Source of the DNA: an uncultured Eggerthella sp.
GTDB taxonomy: Bacteria > Actinomycetota > Coriobacteriia > Coriobacteriales > Eggerthellaceae
Direction: 5' to 3'
Assembly: GCA_900542265.1 (NCBI GenBank)
Contig: UQML01000006.1
Coordinates: 27,625 to 91,624, forward strand
Length of the DNA: 64,000 bases
The position numbers were made by a program, and so were the translations under genes. The notes under the pieces are model-generated. The model did no database searches. It was not told the origin of the DNA and saw only the letters and a list, made by a program, of their open reading frames with translations. How positions within the stretch are numbered: position 1 is the stretch's first letter; each line of letters begins with the position of its first letter. This document shows positions 35,604 to 44,362 of the stretch, piece by piece.

Positions 35604-36110
35604 TTACTTTTCATCAATAGATTCGGAGAAGATGCGAAGTTTAATTCCCGACTCTTCGAGTAATTCCATAGCAAGCGGATCAGGATAGGGATCACGATAA
35701 ATGATTTCAGAAATGCCGGCATTAATCAGCATCTTGGCACACACAACACAAGGCTGCGTGGTGATATAGATAGAAGCACCTTCAATATTGATGCCGTAGC
35801 GCGCTGCTTGCAGAAGAGCGTTTTGCTCCGCATGAAGGCCGCGACAAATTTCATGACGCTCTCCGCTCGGTACCCCTAGCTGTTGGCGCAAGCAACCCGT
35901 CTCTGAACAATGACGCAACCCTGTTGGCACCCCGTTATAGCCCGTAGCCAAGATACGCCGGTCTTTGACAATAATTGCACCCACACCCCGACGCATACAG
36001 GTCGTGCGTGTGCGTACCTCATTGGCAAGCGTCATGAAATACTCATCCCAAGAGGGACGATGATCACTTCCTGGATGAAGATCAGCGGTAATAGATTCAC
36101 GATCAGTCAT
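35604..36110 (-). CDS. comEB: dCMP deaminase (ComEB family)
   Basis: 168 residues. Zn-binding deaminase motifs HAEQN (His-Ala-Glu with catalytic Glu) and PCVVCAK (two Cys), plus TCMRRGVGAIIVKDRRILATGYNG split over the substrate loop. It deaminates dCMP to dUMP, feeding thymidylate synthesis in the cytoplasm. It starts 12 bases after the upp stop, so pyrimidine salvage and dUMP supply are encoded together. Confidence 0.92.
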   Translation of the reverse strand: MTDRESITADLHPGSDHRPSWDEYFMTLANEVRTRTTCMRRGVGAIIVKDRRILATGYNGVPTGLRHCSETGCLRQQLGVPSGERHEICRGLHAEQNALLQAARYGINIEGASIYITTQPCVVCAKMLINAGISEIIYRDPYPDPLAMELLEESGIKLRIFSESIDEK

Positions 36111-36122
36111 AACACGATCCTC

Positions 36123-36866
36123 CTAATGGCAAGCATTTTTATAAAGCGATGAGTCAATGAGTGCATGCTCTGTCTCAAAAATACGATCCCCCGCATCTCC
36201 TAAGCCAGGGATAATGTAGGCCTGATCATTGAGCCCCTCATCAAGGGCGCAGACATACAAAAGGCAGTCAGGATCTTGCGTCAAAACACGCGCAATACCT
36301 TCAGGCGATGCCACTAACACCATCACAATAAGCTGCACAGCCCCGCGCTTGCGCAACTCAGCAAGCGCTTCAAGCATAGAACCACCGGTTGCAAGCATGG
36401 GATCTACCACCATAACAGGACGTTTGGCTAAATCATCGGGGAACTTGCCGTAATACACCAAAGGCTCATGAGTGCACTCATCTCTAAACATCCCTAAATG
36501 AGCAACAGGCGCCATAGGCATGATGTCACTGAGCGCATCCGCCATCGCAAGACCGGCACGCAAAATAGGAACTACCGTTGGTGCAATACCCGCAAGGGTA
36601 GCTCCTTGCGCGATTGCAAGAGGTGTTTCAACTTCAACAGGAACTATGGGTAGCGTCGATGTCGCAGGATACGCCTCAAGATACGTCAACTCTTTAACCA
36701 AGCGTCTAAACGTTGCACTTGAGGTGTCTTTATCACGCAACAATGTTACTTTATGTGCAACCAGTGGGTTATCAATAATCGTAAGGCGCGCAAGCACATC
36801 GTCACTCAGCGCATGTAGAAATCTATTTTGGGCAGGAAAACGATGCGCTAATTCGGTGCGGTTCAT
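36123..36866 (-). CDS. upp: Uracil phosphoribosyltransferase with N-terminal extension
   Basis: 247 residues against about 209 for E. coli Upp. After roughly 30 extra residues (MNRTELAHRFPAQNRFLHAL) the core starts at IIDNPLVAHKVTLLRDKDTS. The PRPP loop is VVDPMLATGGSML; uracil binding uses YIIPGLGDAGDR. It converts uracil and PRPP to UMP. The start is supported by AAAGG 7 bases before the ATG, so the extension appears real. Followed by comEB; preceded by an inverted repeat and glyA. Confidence 0.94.
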   Translation of the reverse strand: MNRTELAHRFPAQNRFLHALSDDVLARLTIIDNPLVAHKVTLLRDKDTSSATFRRLVKELTYLEAYPATSTLPIVPVEVETPLAIAQGATLAGIAPTVVPILRAGLAMADALSDIMPMAPVAHLGMFRDECTHEPLVYYGKFPDDLAKRPVMVVDPMLATGGSMLEALAELRKRGAVQLIVMVLVASPEGIARVLTQDPDCLLYVCALDEGLNDQAYIIPGLGDAGDRIFETEHALIDSSLYKNACH

Positions 36867-36884
36867 AGATAAACCTTTCTATAT

Positions 36885-36934
36885 GGCGATGGGGTGCTTG
36901 CCACGTGCACGCGTATGCGCACTACCCCATCGCC
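36885..36934. repeat. Inverted pair of GGCGATGGGGT motifs between glyA and upp
   Basis: GGCGATGGGGT (36885-36895) and its exact complement (36924-36934) around a 28-base spacer. It could fold in the glyA-upp transcript. The arms are the same word that recurs throughout the window. Confidence 0.8.
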
Positions 36935-36947
36935 TTACTAAAAGCTC

Positions 36948-38210
36948 TTAGAGAGCTGGACCATACTCAGGATAGAGCGGACATTTCTCAATGAGGGCAT
37001 CAACTTCGGCGCGAACATTAGCCAAAACTGCCTCGTTGGATGCATTAAAGACTGCACGAGCAATGAGAGAGCCAATTTTGGCAAAGTCATCAGTATCGAA
37101 ACCACGGGTGGTGCCAGCTGCCGTACCCACGCGGATACCTGAGGTAACAAAAGGTGAGCGAGTCTCATTAGGAATGGTGTTTTTGTTGACGGTAAGCCCA
37201 ACTGACTCAAGCACTTTTTCTGCATCCTTGCCAGTGATATCGGCAGGGGTAAGATCAACCAGACACAGATGGTTATCAGATCCACCGGATACGAGACGCA
37301 AACCGCCCTCAGTCATGGCCTCACCCATCGCCTTATTGTTAGCAATAACGTTATCAATATAGGTAGAGAACTCAGGTTTTAATGCTTCACCAAAAGCAAC
37401 GGCCTTACCAGCGATGACATGCATCAATGGACCACCCTGCGTGCCGGGGAAAACAGCCTTATCAATCTTTTTAGCAATCTCTTCATCATTAGAGAGAATG
37501 AAGCCACCGCGTGGACCGCGCAAGGTTTTGTGGCTCGTGGAAGTTACCACATCAGCGTAAGGCACGGGACTTGGGTGCGCACCCGTTGCGACAAGACCCG
37601 CAATGTGAGCCATATCAATCATGAGATAGGCACCAACTGAATGAGCAATTTCAGCCATGCGCTCAAAGTCAATCACACGAGGATAGGCTGATGCGCCACC
37701 AACAATGAGCTTAGGCTTGTGCTCTTTGGCCAAACGCTCCATCTCATCGTAATCAATGCGCTCGGTCTCAGGGTTAACGCCATAAGCAACAATGTTGTAA
37801 TCCTTACCGGAGAAGTTAACCGGAGAGCCGTGGGTTAAATGCCCGCCATGATCAAGCGATAAGCCTAAGACCGTATCGCCCAAGCTAATGAGCGCATTAT
37901 AGGCTGCAAGGTTTGCGTTAGCTCCTGAGTGAGGCTGCACATTTGCAAAGTTTGCACCAAAGAGCTCCTTCGCACGATCACGAGCAAGGTTCTCAACGAC
38001 GTCAACCTTATCACACCCACCGTAGTAGCGTTTCGAAGGATATCCTTCTGCATATTTGTTAGTAAGAACAGAACCAACTGCTTCCATAACCGCTGGTGAA
38101 GTAAAGTTCTCGGACGCAATCAATTCGATGCAGGAACGCTCGCGTCCCAATTCAGCTTGGATAGCTTCAGCGACTTGAGCATCGCTACGAGGTAAAAACG
38201 TTAACGCCAT
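36948..38210 (-). CDS. glyA: Serine hydroxymethyltransferase
   Basis: 420 residues. PLP-dependent enzyme with SCIELIASENFTSPAV, NKYAEGYPSKRYYGG, the PLP-lysine motif TSTSHKTLRGPRGG and GIRVGTAAGTTRGF. It interconverts serine and glycine and charges tetrahydrofolate with one-carbon units, which links to dUMP-to-dTMP conversion served by the nearby dCMP deaminase. Clear and full length. Confidence 0.97.
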   Translation of the reverse strand: MALTFLPRSDAQVAEAIQAELGRERSCIELIASENFTSPAVMEAVGSVLTNKYAEGYPSKRYYGGCDKVDVVENLARDRAKELFGANFANVQPHSGANANLAAYNALISLGDTVLGLSLDHGGHLTHGSPVNFSGKDYNIVAYGVNPETERIDYDEMERLAKEHKPKLIVGGASAYPRVIDFERMAEIAHSVGAYLMIDMAHIAGLVATGAHPSPVPYADVVTSTSHKTLRGPRGGFILSNDEEIAKKIDKAVFPGTQGGPLMHVIAGKAVAFGEALKPEFSTYIDNVIANNKAMGEAMTEGGLRLVSGGSDNHLCLVDLTPADITGKDAEKVLESVGLTVNKNTIPNETRSPFVTSGIRVGTAAGTTRGFDTDDFAKIGSLIARAVFNASNEAVLANVRAEVDALIEKCPLYPEYGPAL

Positions 38211-38297
38211 GAGATAAGTCCTTTCTTGATCATGGTCGGTAGTTCCTAATATTGTCGGTAGTTCCTAATTATCACTAACTCCGTTATCTTCTGGCCG

Positions 38298-39002
38298 CTA
38301 TTCCTGGGCTCCTGCTTCATCAAGATAATCAGCAGCACCCAATACGGCCGTCAAAATAGCAGCTTGGCCAGGTGAATCAAGCACCCAGCGCACATCGACA
38401 GTATTACGCTCATTTTCCGCAGGCATATCTACAGGATTATCGGTGTCTTTCTCGAAGGCTTGCTTGACAAGAGATACGCTGATTTCACTTTCAACCGGCT
38501 CAAGCTCATCGCACTTGGTCATGAGCATCTGGCCGGCCGTCTGGGCAATATCAGCTGCACTTGTGCCATCATATGCAGCTTGCGACGCATACGACGTATA
38601 GTCAATACCCCACGCATCAAGAGCACTTAACAGTTGTTTGGATGTTACTTTAGCTTGTACGGTGGCGCTCATACCATCTTCTGAGACGCTAGCATCCCCG
38701 ACTTCGAACTTGTAGTCGGTAAGCCAGGTCTTGACCAGCGCGGATACATCAACTCCGAGCGTTGTAAATTGCTCGTTATTGATGAGGTTTTGCAAGGCCT
38801 CTTCGTTTTCTTCCTTGGGAGCAAACTGAGATAGGGAGTCTGAAACGGCATTTTTAGCCGCATCGGCATCAGAGGCGCACCCCGTAAAGCCCACCAAAGC
38901 AAGACAAACTAAAAGCGCGATAGCACAGATCTGCGTCCGAAGACGTGTCCCAAGATGCGTTGCATTCGCTTGCGATGGGGTTGCTTGCGTGATCATAGGC
39001 AC
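38298..39002 (-). CDS. Exported lipoprotein, paralogue family member 1
   Basis: 234 residues. Hydrophobic signal segment (ICAIALLVCLALVGFTGCAS) ends in a lipobox-like Gly-Cys, although the residue three before the Cys is Phe, unusual for signal peptidase II. The mature part is a helix-sheet domain with KTWLTDYKFEVGDASVSEDG and ATVQAKVTSKQLLSAL. The 'V-x-V-x-x-TSKQ-x-x-x-A' segment is shared with the next gene and with the lipoprotein at 48957. It resembles short Gram-positive lipoproteins of DUF5105 type, not confirmed. It lies 9 bases downstream of family member 2. Function unknown. Confidence 0.7.
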   Translation of the reverse strand: MPMITQATPSQANATHLGTRLRTQICAIALLVCLALVGFTGCASDADAAKNAVSDSLSQFAPKEENEEALQNLINNEQFTTLGVDVSALVKTWLTDYKFEVGDASVSEDGMSATVQAKVTSKQLLSALDAWGIDYTSYASQAAYDGTSAADIAQTAGQMLMTKCDELEPVESEISVSLVKQAFEKDTDNPVDMPAENERNTVDVRWVLDSPGQAAILTAVLGAADYLDEAGAQE

Positions 39003-39011
39003 CTCAGCTCT

Positions 39012-39629
39012 TTACTGCGTCGATGCCTGTAAGGCAGTTTCGAGCGATTGTTTTACGGTAGCCACATCGCCAAAAATAGCTTGTGACAAAGCAAGCTTAC
39101 CTTCATCAGTGATCTCCCAATGATCATCTTGCGAGACAACTTGAATCTCAACAGAGGTGTTAGTGGCATCCTCATTCATGAGGTTATCTTTAAGCACCTG
39201 ATTGCGTCCCGCATCAATCTGATCTTGGGGCAGCGAGTGGGTACGCTCCATAGCATCGTAGGCCAGCAGCGAGTCAAAGCTTTTGATGAGTGCGCCCGCC
39301 AACTGCTTCGAGGTGATATTCACGGTCACACGAACACCGTTCTCCCCTTGCATGTGGGTGTTGCCGAGTGAATAAGAAAAAGAGTCAAGATAAGCTTTTT
39401 TATCCTCATCGGAGGTGATGCCAAATTCAGTAAAATCAACTGCATCGTCCTCTGTCAAAAAGCAGGGCTCACCTTTCTTGAAAGCATCAAGCTGGGCAGA
39501 CACTTCTGCTTTAGCGCGGTCAGGTGGATACGTTCCCCATCCCGTCAGCAAGAAGTCCATACCAACAGTGGCAAGTAAAATGAGGATAACAATAACAATT
39601 TTTCCGGCACGACTCATGCTAGCACGCAT
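39012..39629 (-). CDS. Membrane-anchored exported protein, paralogue family member 2
   Basis: 205 residues. N-terminal uncleaved-looking anchor (IVIVILILLATVGMDFLLTG) without a lipobox, then VSAQLDAFKKGEP, YLDSFSYSLGNTHMQGENG, VRVTVNITSKQLAGALIKSF and a C-terminal WEITDEGKLALSQAIFGDV. The layout matches the other two family members: Ala/Glu helix with F-K-x-G, an F/Y-x-LG strand, the TSKQ segment and a final 'W-x-x-T-x-x-G-x-x-x-L-x-x-A-I-x-G' block. The start overlaps the rpiB end by 11 bases. Function unknown. Confidence 0.7.
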   Translation of the reverse strand: MRASMSRAGKIVIVILILLATVGMDFLLTGWGTYPPDRAKAEVSAQLDAFKKGEPCFLTEDDAVDFTEFGITSDEDKKAYLDSFSYSLGNTHMQGENGVRVTVNITSKQLAGALIKSFDSLLAYDAMERTHSLPQDQIDAGRNQVLKDNLMNEDATNTSVEIQVVSQDDHWEITDEGKLALSQAIFGDVATVKQSLETALQASTQ

Positions 39630-40059
39630 CCAATTTCATAATCTTAGCAACGCGGTCAGCATGACGCCCACCCTCAAAATCAGTGGTTAAGAAAACATCA
39701 ACAATTTTCTCGTTGGTAGCCAGGTCCACAAAGCGACCTGAAAGGGTGATGATATTAGCATCATTGTGCTCACGACAAAGCGCCGCAAACTCAGGGGAGG
39801 TAATATTTGCCGCACGAATGCCAGCAACTTTATCAGCAGCAAGTGCCATGCCAATACCAGTACCACACACTAAAACGCCACGATCTGCCCTCCCTTGCGC
39901 AACATCATGAGCAACACGAACAGCATAATCTGGGTAATCAACACGCTCATCCGTATCAGGACCGCGATCAATTACCTCATACCCCTTGTCAGCCAAATAC
40001 GCAACGAGCGCCTGCTTTTGCTCGAATCCTGCGTGGTCAGATCCTAGAGAAAGTATCAT
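39619..40059 (-). CDS. rpiB: Ribose-5-phosphate isomerase B
   Basis: 146 residues. Motifs SLGSDHAGFEQKQAL, VDYPDYAVRVA, catalytic Cys in GVLVCGTGIGMALAADKV and NDANIITLSGRFV. It interconverts ribose 5-phosphate and ribulose 5-phosphate; some RpiB also accept allose 6-phosphate. The 5' flank carries a four-copy 8-bp repeat 25-56 bases upstream of the ATG. Downstream gene overlaps by 11 bases. Confidence 0.95.
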   Translation of the reverse strand: MILSLGSDHAGFEQKQALVAYLADKGYEVIDRGPDTDERVDYPDYAVRVAHDVAQGRADRGVLVCGTGIGMALAADKVAGIRAANITSPEFAALCREHNDANIITLSGRFVDLATNEKIVDVFLTTDFEGGRHADRVAKIMKLDAC

Positions 40060-40083
40060 GGAGCATCCTTTACTAACTTGCCT

Positions 40084-40115
40084 TTTGTCTATTTGTCTAT
40101 TTGTCTATTTGTCTT
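40084..40115. repeat. Four-copy 8-bp tandem repeat upstream of rpiB
   Basis: TTTGTCTA at 40084, 40092 and 40100, then TTTGTCTT at 40108. It sits between the tsaC-like stop and the rpiB start and could change leader or promoter spacing by slipped-strand mispairing. Confidence 0.85.
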
Positions 40116-40130
40116 ATCACCATGCGTTGT

Positions 40131-40775
40131 TTAAGAAAACGCACGGATGTCTTCAATAGAGATTGCGCCAACACGCTTCATGATGGGGTGTCCGGTAGTA
40201 CAATCCACGATGGTGGAAGCAATACCGCTTTTTGGTGCAGGATCATCCTCATCATCCAACGCGATACTAACCGCTTCAAGCAACGTCGAATCAATTTGAT
40301 CAAACGTGCGTGGTGCTTTTTGCCCTGAGAGATTAGCTGAAGTAGTAGCGATAGGGCAGCCCAATTCAGAAATCAGTTTGAGAGCTTCGGGATTGTTGGG
40401 CATACGCATGCCAATAGTTCCTTCAGCTGAACGAAACGCCTCCGGTACCGCATCTGAGGCACGCACAATAATGGTTAGAGGGCCTGGCCAAAACGTACGA
40501 GCCAACGCTTGTGCTAATTCAGGCACTACTTTGCCATAGGTAGAAAGATCAGCAATATCAGAAATCAACCATGCGACTGGCTTGCGTTTCTCACGACGCT
40601 TGAGTTGATAGAGTATTTCAGGACTATCAGCATCACGCACCGACACACCCATCCCATAGAGCGTATCAGTCGGGAAAATAATGGGTTCGCCCGCTTTGAG
40701 AGCATGTAGCGCGATAGTCGGAATATGCACCGATGCAAGGTTGGGGCCTTCGACCTCTTTCAGTTCGTTTTCCAT
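40131..40775 (-). CDS. tsaC: Threonylcarbamoyl-AMP synthase (YrdC/Sua5 family)
   Basis: 214 residues from the ATG at 40775, which has AAGGAA about 7 bases upstream; an ATG at 40796 is possible. Motifs: GEPIIFPTDTLYGMGV, LKRREKRKPVAWLI (KRxxxKP), FWPGPLTIIV, IGMRMPNNPEAL and PIATTSANLSGQ. It makes threonylcarbamoyl-AMP from threonine, bicarbonate and ATP for the t6A37 modification of ANN-decoding tRNAs. Gene order tsaC-rpiB-(exported proteins)-glyA-upp is tight on one strand. Confidence 0.94.
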   Translation of the reverse strand: MENELKEVEGPNLASVHIPTIALHALKAGEPIIFPTDTLYGMGVSVRDADSPEILYQLKRREKRKPVAWLISDIADLSTYGKVVPELAQALARTFWPGPLTIIVRASDAVPEAFRSAEGTIGMRMPNNPEALKLISELGCPIATTSANLSGQKAPRTFDQIDSTLLEAVSIALDDEDDPAPKSGIASTIVDCTTGHPIMKRVGAISIEDIRAFS

Positions 40776-40862
40776 TGCGATTTCCTTAAACCTCACTTAC
40801 TGCGAAAGTTTCTCAAAATCCTTACAGCTTTGAACCCCTAATTTTAGCATAGTGTGACCACA

Positions 40863-42659
40863 TTACTCCCGCATACACGCGCCGACCAGTGCTTGTGCCA
40901 CGCGAAGACCATCAACGGCAGCGCTCATAATTCCACCCGCATAGCCTGCTCCTTCTCCACAAGGGTAGAGATCTATATTGGCGATGGGGTTGCCCGGTGC
41001 ACGATAGGTCTCATCTCGTAGAATTCGCACGGGTGACGATGAGCGCGTCTCGGGTGCAATCATTACTGCTTCAGGTTGTGCAAATCCCACAAGCTTTTTA
41101 TCCAAAAGTGGAAGCGCACTCGCAAGAGATTCAACTACAAAGTCAGGCAGACACTCCACGAGGGGCGCCTCGACAACACCGCGTTGGTAGGTAGTTTGCG
41201 GCAAAGAGTATGCTCCGGCTGCGGTTATAGGAGTCACCTTGTCCGCATCTGCATGGGCTACCCCATCGCCACCTTGCTTATGTTTATAGTGAGCAAGAAA
41301 TGCGCCAACGGTCTGCGCAGGTGCCTGATAAGGCTTGCCGCCCTGTTTGAGTGAAAGTTCATAGGCGGCCTGCTCTATTGATCGCTGGAAAGCCACCCCT
41401 GCAAGTACATCATCACCAGGAAAATCCGTAGGCTCGACGTTAACAAGTAATGCTGCATTGGCATACTTACCGGACCGCGCGTAATTACTCATACCGTTGG
41501 TAACAATGCCGCCTTCCTCACTCGCCGCAGCAACAACCTCACCGCCAGGACACATACAAAACGTATACACACTTCGCTTATTGGGCAAATGTACTGCCAT
41601 CTTGTATTCTGCTGCCTCAAGCGCAGGATGCTCGGCAGCCCTACCCCACTGCGCCGTATTAATAAGCTGTTGAGGATGCTCTATGCGCACTCCCACTGAA
41701 AACGGCTTGCGCTCCATAGGCAAATGCGCTTGCTTACAGAACTCAAACGTGTCGCGCGCCGAGTGTCCGCAGGCCAAAACCACCTGCTTTGCAGGAAGAG
41801 TAAACCGCTTGTATGTTTTCGTGTTTTCAAGTATGACTACTACATTAGCTGCTGCATTGATCGCTTCGTTGGCTGCCTTGCTGACTGCCGCATTGGTCGC
41901 TTCGTTGACTGCCTTATTGCTCTCTTGCGAAAAACCCACAAATTTAGTATGAAACAGAACGGTACCACCTGCCTCTTCAATCTGTTTACGCAACGTAACG
42001 ACCGTATGCTTAAGCTCGTCGCTTCCAATATGCGGGTGAGCTTGCCACAAAATATCCTTTGGCGCGCCAGCTTCTACAAACCAGTGAAGCACATGGGGCG
42101 CAAAAGGATTTTTAATATTAGTCGTGAGTTTACCATCCGAAAACGTCCCCGCGCCGCCTTCTCCAAATTGAATGTTTGAGAAGGGGTCAAGCACACCCGT
42201 TTTCAAAAAGCGATCAATGTCGGAAACACGCTCTTCAACCGGCGCGCCCTGCTCAACCAAAATTGGCTTTAATCCTGCGCGCGCAAGATAAAGAGCAGCA
42301 AACAATCCTGCCGGTCCAGCACCAATAACAATAGGCGGTAGGATAGAACACCTTGAACAATCAGGAATAGCAAGGGGTACATAGGACTTAGAAGTAGTAA
42401 CAGCAATCCCCTTTTGATGGGGATGCGTGCCAGCAAGAAGCGCCTCTTCAGCCTGCGCGTCAACAAGTTCCACGTCCAATGTCGCCACAAAATGGACATT
42501 GCGTTTCTTGCGCGCATCCACACTCCGCTTAACAACTGCATAAGTGATAAGGTCATCTGGCTTTATTGAAAGCGCTTGCGCAAGCTCACGGCGAAACTGC
42601 TTTTGATTGTCAGGTAAGAGCGCATCCAACGAGAGCGCTACATTGGAAATGCGAATCAT
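40863..42659 (-). CDS. FAD-dependent oxidoreductase (COG2509 type)
   Basis: 598 residues, about 60 more than relatives. A basic N-terminal domain (IKPDDLITYAVVKRSVDARK) precedes the FAD Rossmann motif VIGAGPAGLFAALYLARAGL, then FGEGGAGTFSDGKLTT, VLACGHSARDTFE, FCMCPGGEVVAAASEEGG and a C-terminal YPCGEGAGYAGGIMSAAVDG. The family is widespread but has no assigned substrate. An Ala/Asn/Glu repeat inserted near residue 250 (NEATNAAVSKAANEAINAAA) is encoded by two 36-bp copies and is absent from the usual core. It overlaps the upstream flavoprotein gene by 4 bases (ATGA), so the two are coupled. Confidence 0.88.
   Translation of the reverse strand: MIRISNVALSLDALLPDNQKQFRRELAQALSIKPDDLITYAVVKRSVDARKKRNVHFVATLDVELVDAQAEEALLAGTHPHQKGIAVTTSKSYVPLAIPDCSRCSILPPIVIGAGPAGLFAALYLARAGLKPILVEQGAPVEERVSDIDRFLKTGVLDPFSNIQFGEGGAGTFSDGKLTTNIKNPFAPHVLHWFVEAGAPKDILWQAHPHIGSDELKHTVVTLRKQIEEAGGTVLFHTKFVGFSQESNKAVNEATNAAVSKAANEAINAAANVVVILENTKTYKRFTLPAKQVVLACGHSARDTFEFCKQAHLPMERKPFSVGVRIEHPQQLINTAQWGRAAEHPALEAAEYKMAVHLPNKRSVYTFCMCPGGEVVAAASEEGGIVTNGMSNYARSGKYANAALLVNVEPTDFPGDDVLAGVAFQRSIEQAAYELSLKQGGKPYQAPAQTVGAFLAHYKHKQGGDGVAHADADKVTPITAAGAYSLPQTTYQRGVVEAPLVECLPDFVVESLASALPLLDKKLVGFAQPEAVMIAPETRSSSPVRILRDETYRAPGNPIANIDLYPCGEGAGYAGGIMSAAVDGLRVAQALVGACMRE
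41854..41925. repeat. 36-bp tandem repeat within the COG2509 flavoprotein gene
   Basis: Two imperfect 36-bp copies (41854-41889 and 41890-41925), encoding NEAxNAA-type repeats on the minus strand. In-frame length, so copy change would not break the gene. Confidence 0.8.
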
Positions 42660-44224
42660 ATAAGAGACTCCCTTGCGTGACGTTGCATAACATTGCGCGC
42701 AAGCGCCTCACCTGCAACAATGCCACTTGTCCAAGCCCAATCAAGGTTAAAACCACCACACGGCCCATCGACATCTAATGCTTCACCTGTTATATAAAGT
42801 TGTGGCACGATGCACGACTCACACGTTTCAGGATCAAGCACATCAACCTTGCAGCCGCCACGCATCACCTGGCATACTTGATCAGCGGCAATTCCTTCAA
42901 CCGTGAACACAACATGTTTGCTTGCTTGGGTAATACACTCACACAACGTACGTGCTTTATTAGAGAATAGCCCTGCTGCAAGCGGCACATCACTCCCTAT
43001 CTGCATTGACGTGCAGACACGTACGGCAATTACGTTGCGTAGCGGCTCGGCAAAAACCCCCGTCAACAACGCATCAATCACGTTCCCTAAGGTCTCCTGC
43101 TCGACATCACACTTAGCCGCTTTCCACACCTGGTACGTTTGCATCAGATGACGCATGAGGGCATCACTGCTAAGATCAGGCAGCAGATCAAGTTCAATAC
43201 GATCCCCGGGCTGTGCAAATCGTGATGCATTAAACACAACAATGCCTGAGATACCATATGATCTAAAGAGTACCTCGCCAACTTCAGTAAAAACGCAACG
43301 GTTACTATGACGAGACACAACTCGCAAAGCTACTTGTTGCCGCACCCCGTCAAGCGCGTTATCCCAATGTGCTGCTTCAGGCACATCAGATAGAGTTGCA
43401 CGCAAAGGGCCCAAAACAGGATGCATAGGAACAAGCGGATGAGAGAGAGCGAGCTGAGGTGTATCATATAATGCACGACCAACTGCCAAAACAATTGCAT
43501 CAGCAGAGCGGCTAAAGGGGACTTCTTGATATTGAGGCTTTTTGGCCTTTTTCTTCTTGGCTCCTTGACGCACCATCATACCTGCATCAAGCGGAACACT
43601 CCGAATACCAGATATCACAAACCGTCCCTCAGGCCTGCGCGAAAGAGTCTCCACACGTGTTTGTGGAACTATTGCTATGTTATACACCTCACACCAAGAT
43701 AAAAGAGTGTCTAATACGTTGTGTGCCTGATTGGAAACGGGAAACAGCATCCCCTCATGTGTTTTTACTTCACGTCCCAAAAGCCCCAGCGTTGAAAGCC
43801 ACTCAGGAGCAGGAGCACATTGTTCACAACACGCTGCACGCACTTTCTCAACAAAATCAGCATGGGTATAGAACTGTTCCGCCGTCGCAATCGGATCTGT
43901 GCTCGGATCTGTGTTCGGATCTGTACTCGAGCCTGTGCTCGGATCTGTACTCGAGCCTGTGTTCGGATTCGTGCTCACATCCGTGTTCGCAGTCTCATAA
44001 ATTTTAGTATTGGAATAATTGCAACGCCCATTACCACTTGCCAAAATAGAATGGCCAACCTTGCGCGACGCTTCGTACACCTCAATGCGCACCGCATCCC
44101 GCAAGTCATGCGCATCGAGCACTTGCGCCATTCGAATAGCACAAGCAAGACCCGATGCCCCTGCACCAATTACCACCAGATGGAAGGGCGTAATTTGTGT
44201 ACTCCTGTGAGATTGTTCACTCAT
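42656..44224 (-). CDS. FAD-dependent oxidoreductase (HI0933/BaiN family)
   Basis: 522 residues. FAD-binding LVVIGAGASGLACAIRMAQ, then KVGHSILASGNGRCNYSN, the hallmark of HI0933-like flavoproteins, VSRHSNRCVFTEVGEVLFR and a C-terminal PQLYITGEALDVDGPCGGFN. Relatives include BaiN-type enzymes reported in bile-acid conversion, but most have no known substrate, so that role should not be assumed. A Ser/Thr/Asp/Pro/Asn-rich insertion (TNPNTGSSTDPSTGSSTDPN) after the GRCNYSN motif is encoded by 24- and 12-bp repeats. A lysine cluster (KKKKAKKPQ) interrupts the middle. Terminator of the upstream gene lies at 44276-44319. Confidence 0.88.
   Translation of the reverse strand: MSEQSHRSTQITPFHLVVIGAGASGLACAIRMAQVLDAHDLRDAVRIEVYEASRKVGHSILASGNGRCNYSNTKIYETANTDVSTNPNTGSSTDPSTGSSTDPNTDPSTDPIATAEQFYTHADFVEKVRAACCEQCAPAPEWLSTLGLLGREVKTHEGMLFPVSNQAHNVLDTLLSWCEVYNIAIVPQTRVETLSRRPEGRFVISGIRSVPLDAGMMVRQGAKKKKAKKPQYQEVPFSRSADAIVLAVGRALYDTPQLALSHPLVPMHPVLGPLRATLSDVPEAAHWDNALDGVRQQVALRVVSRHSNRCVFTEVGEVLFRSYGISGIVVFNASRFAQPGDRIELDLLPDLSSDALMRHLMQTYQVWKAAKCDVEQETLGNVIDALLTGVFAEPLRNVIAVRVCTSMQIGSDVPLAAGLFSNKARTLCECITQASKHVVFTVEGIAADQVCQVMRGGCKVDVLDPETCESCIVPQLYITGEALDVDGPCGGFNLDWAWTSGIVAGEALARNVMQRHARESLI
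43891..43968. repeat. 12/24-bp tandem repeat within the HI0933-type gene
   Basis: Units reading ACAGGCTCGAGTACAGATCC and ACAGATCCGAGC on the minus strand repeat over about 78 bases, coding for TGSSTDP(S/N) and TDP(S/I). In-frame. Confidence 0.8.
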
Positions 44225-44275
44225 GCGTATCTATCCTTATGCTTGCACGTCGATAAACGCTCTCATCATACCAAA

Positions 44276-44319
44276 CAAAAATGAGGGGTTTATACGCATG
44301 CACGCACAAACCCCTCATT
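44276..44319 (-). terminator. Terminator of the desulfoferrodoxin gene
   Basis: Perfect 12-bp arms AATGAGGGGTTT/AAACCCCTCATT; on the minus strand TTTTTG follows. 44 bases past the stop codon. Confidence 0.85.
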
Positions 44320-44362
44320 CAGGTCTAGCTCGAAAGCTTGGCCTGTTAAACCTTTAATAGAT

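Noticed and set aside
41262..41270. GGCGATGGG copies explained by Gly-Asp-Gly codons
   Set aside because: Copies occur on both strands, in several frames and between genes, so codon use alone is not enough.
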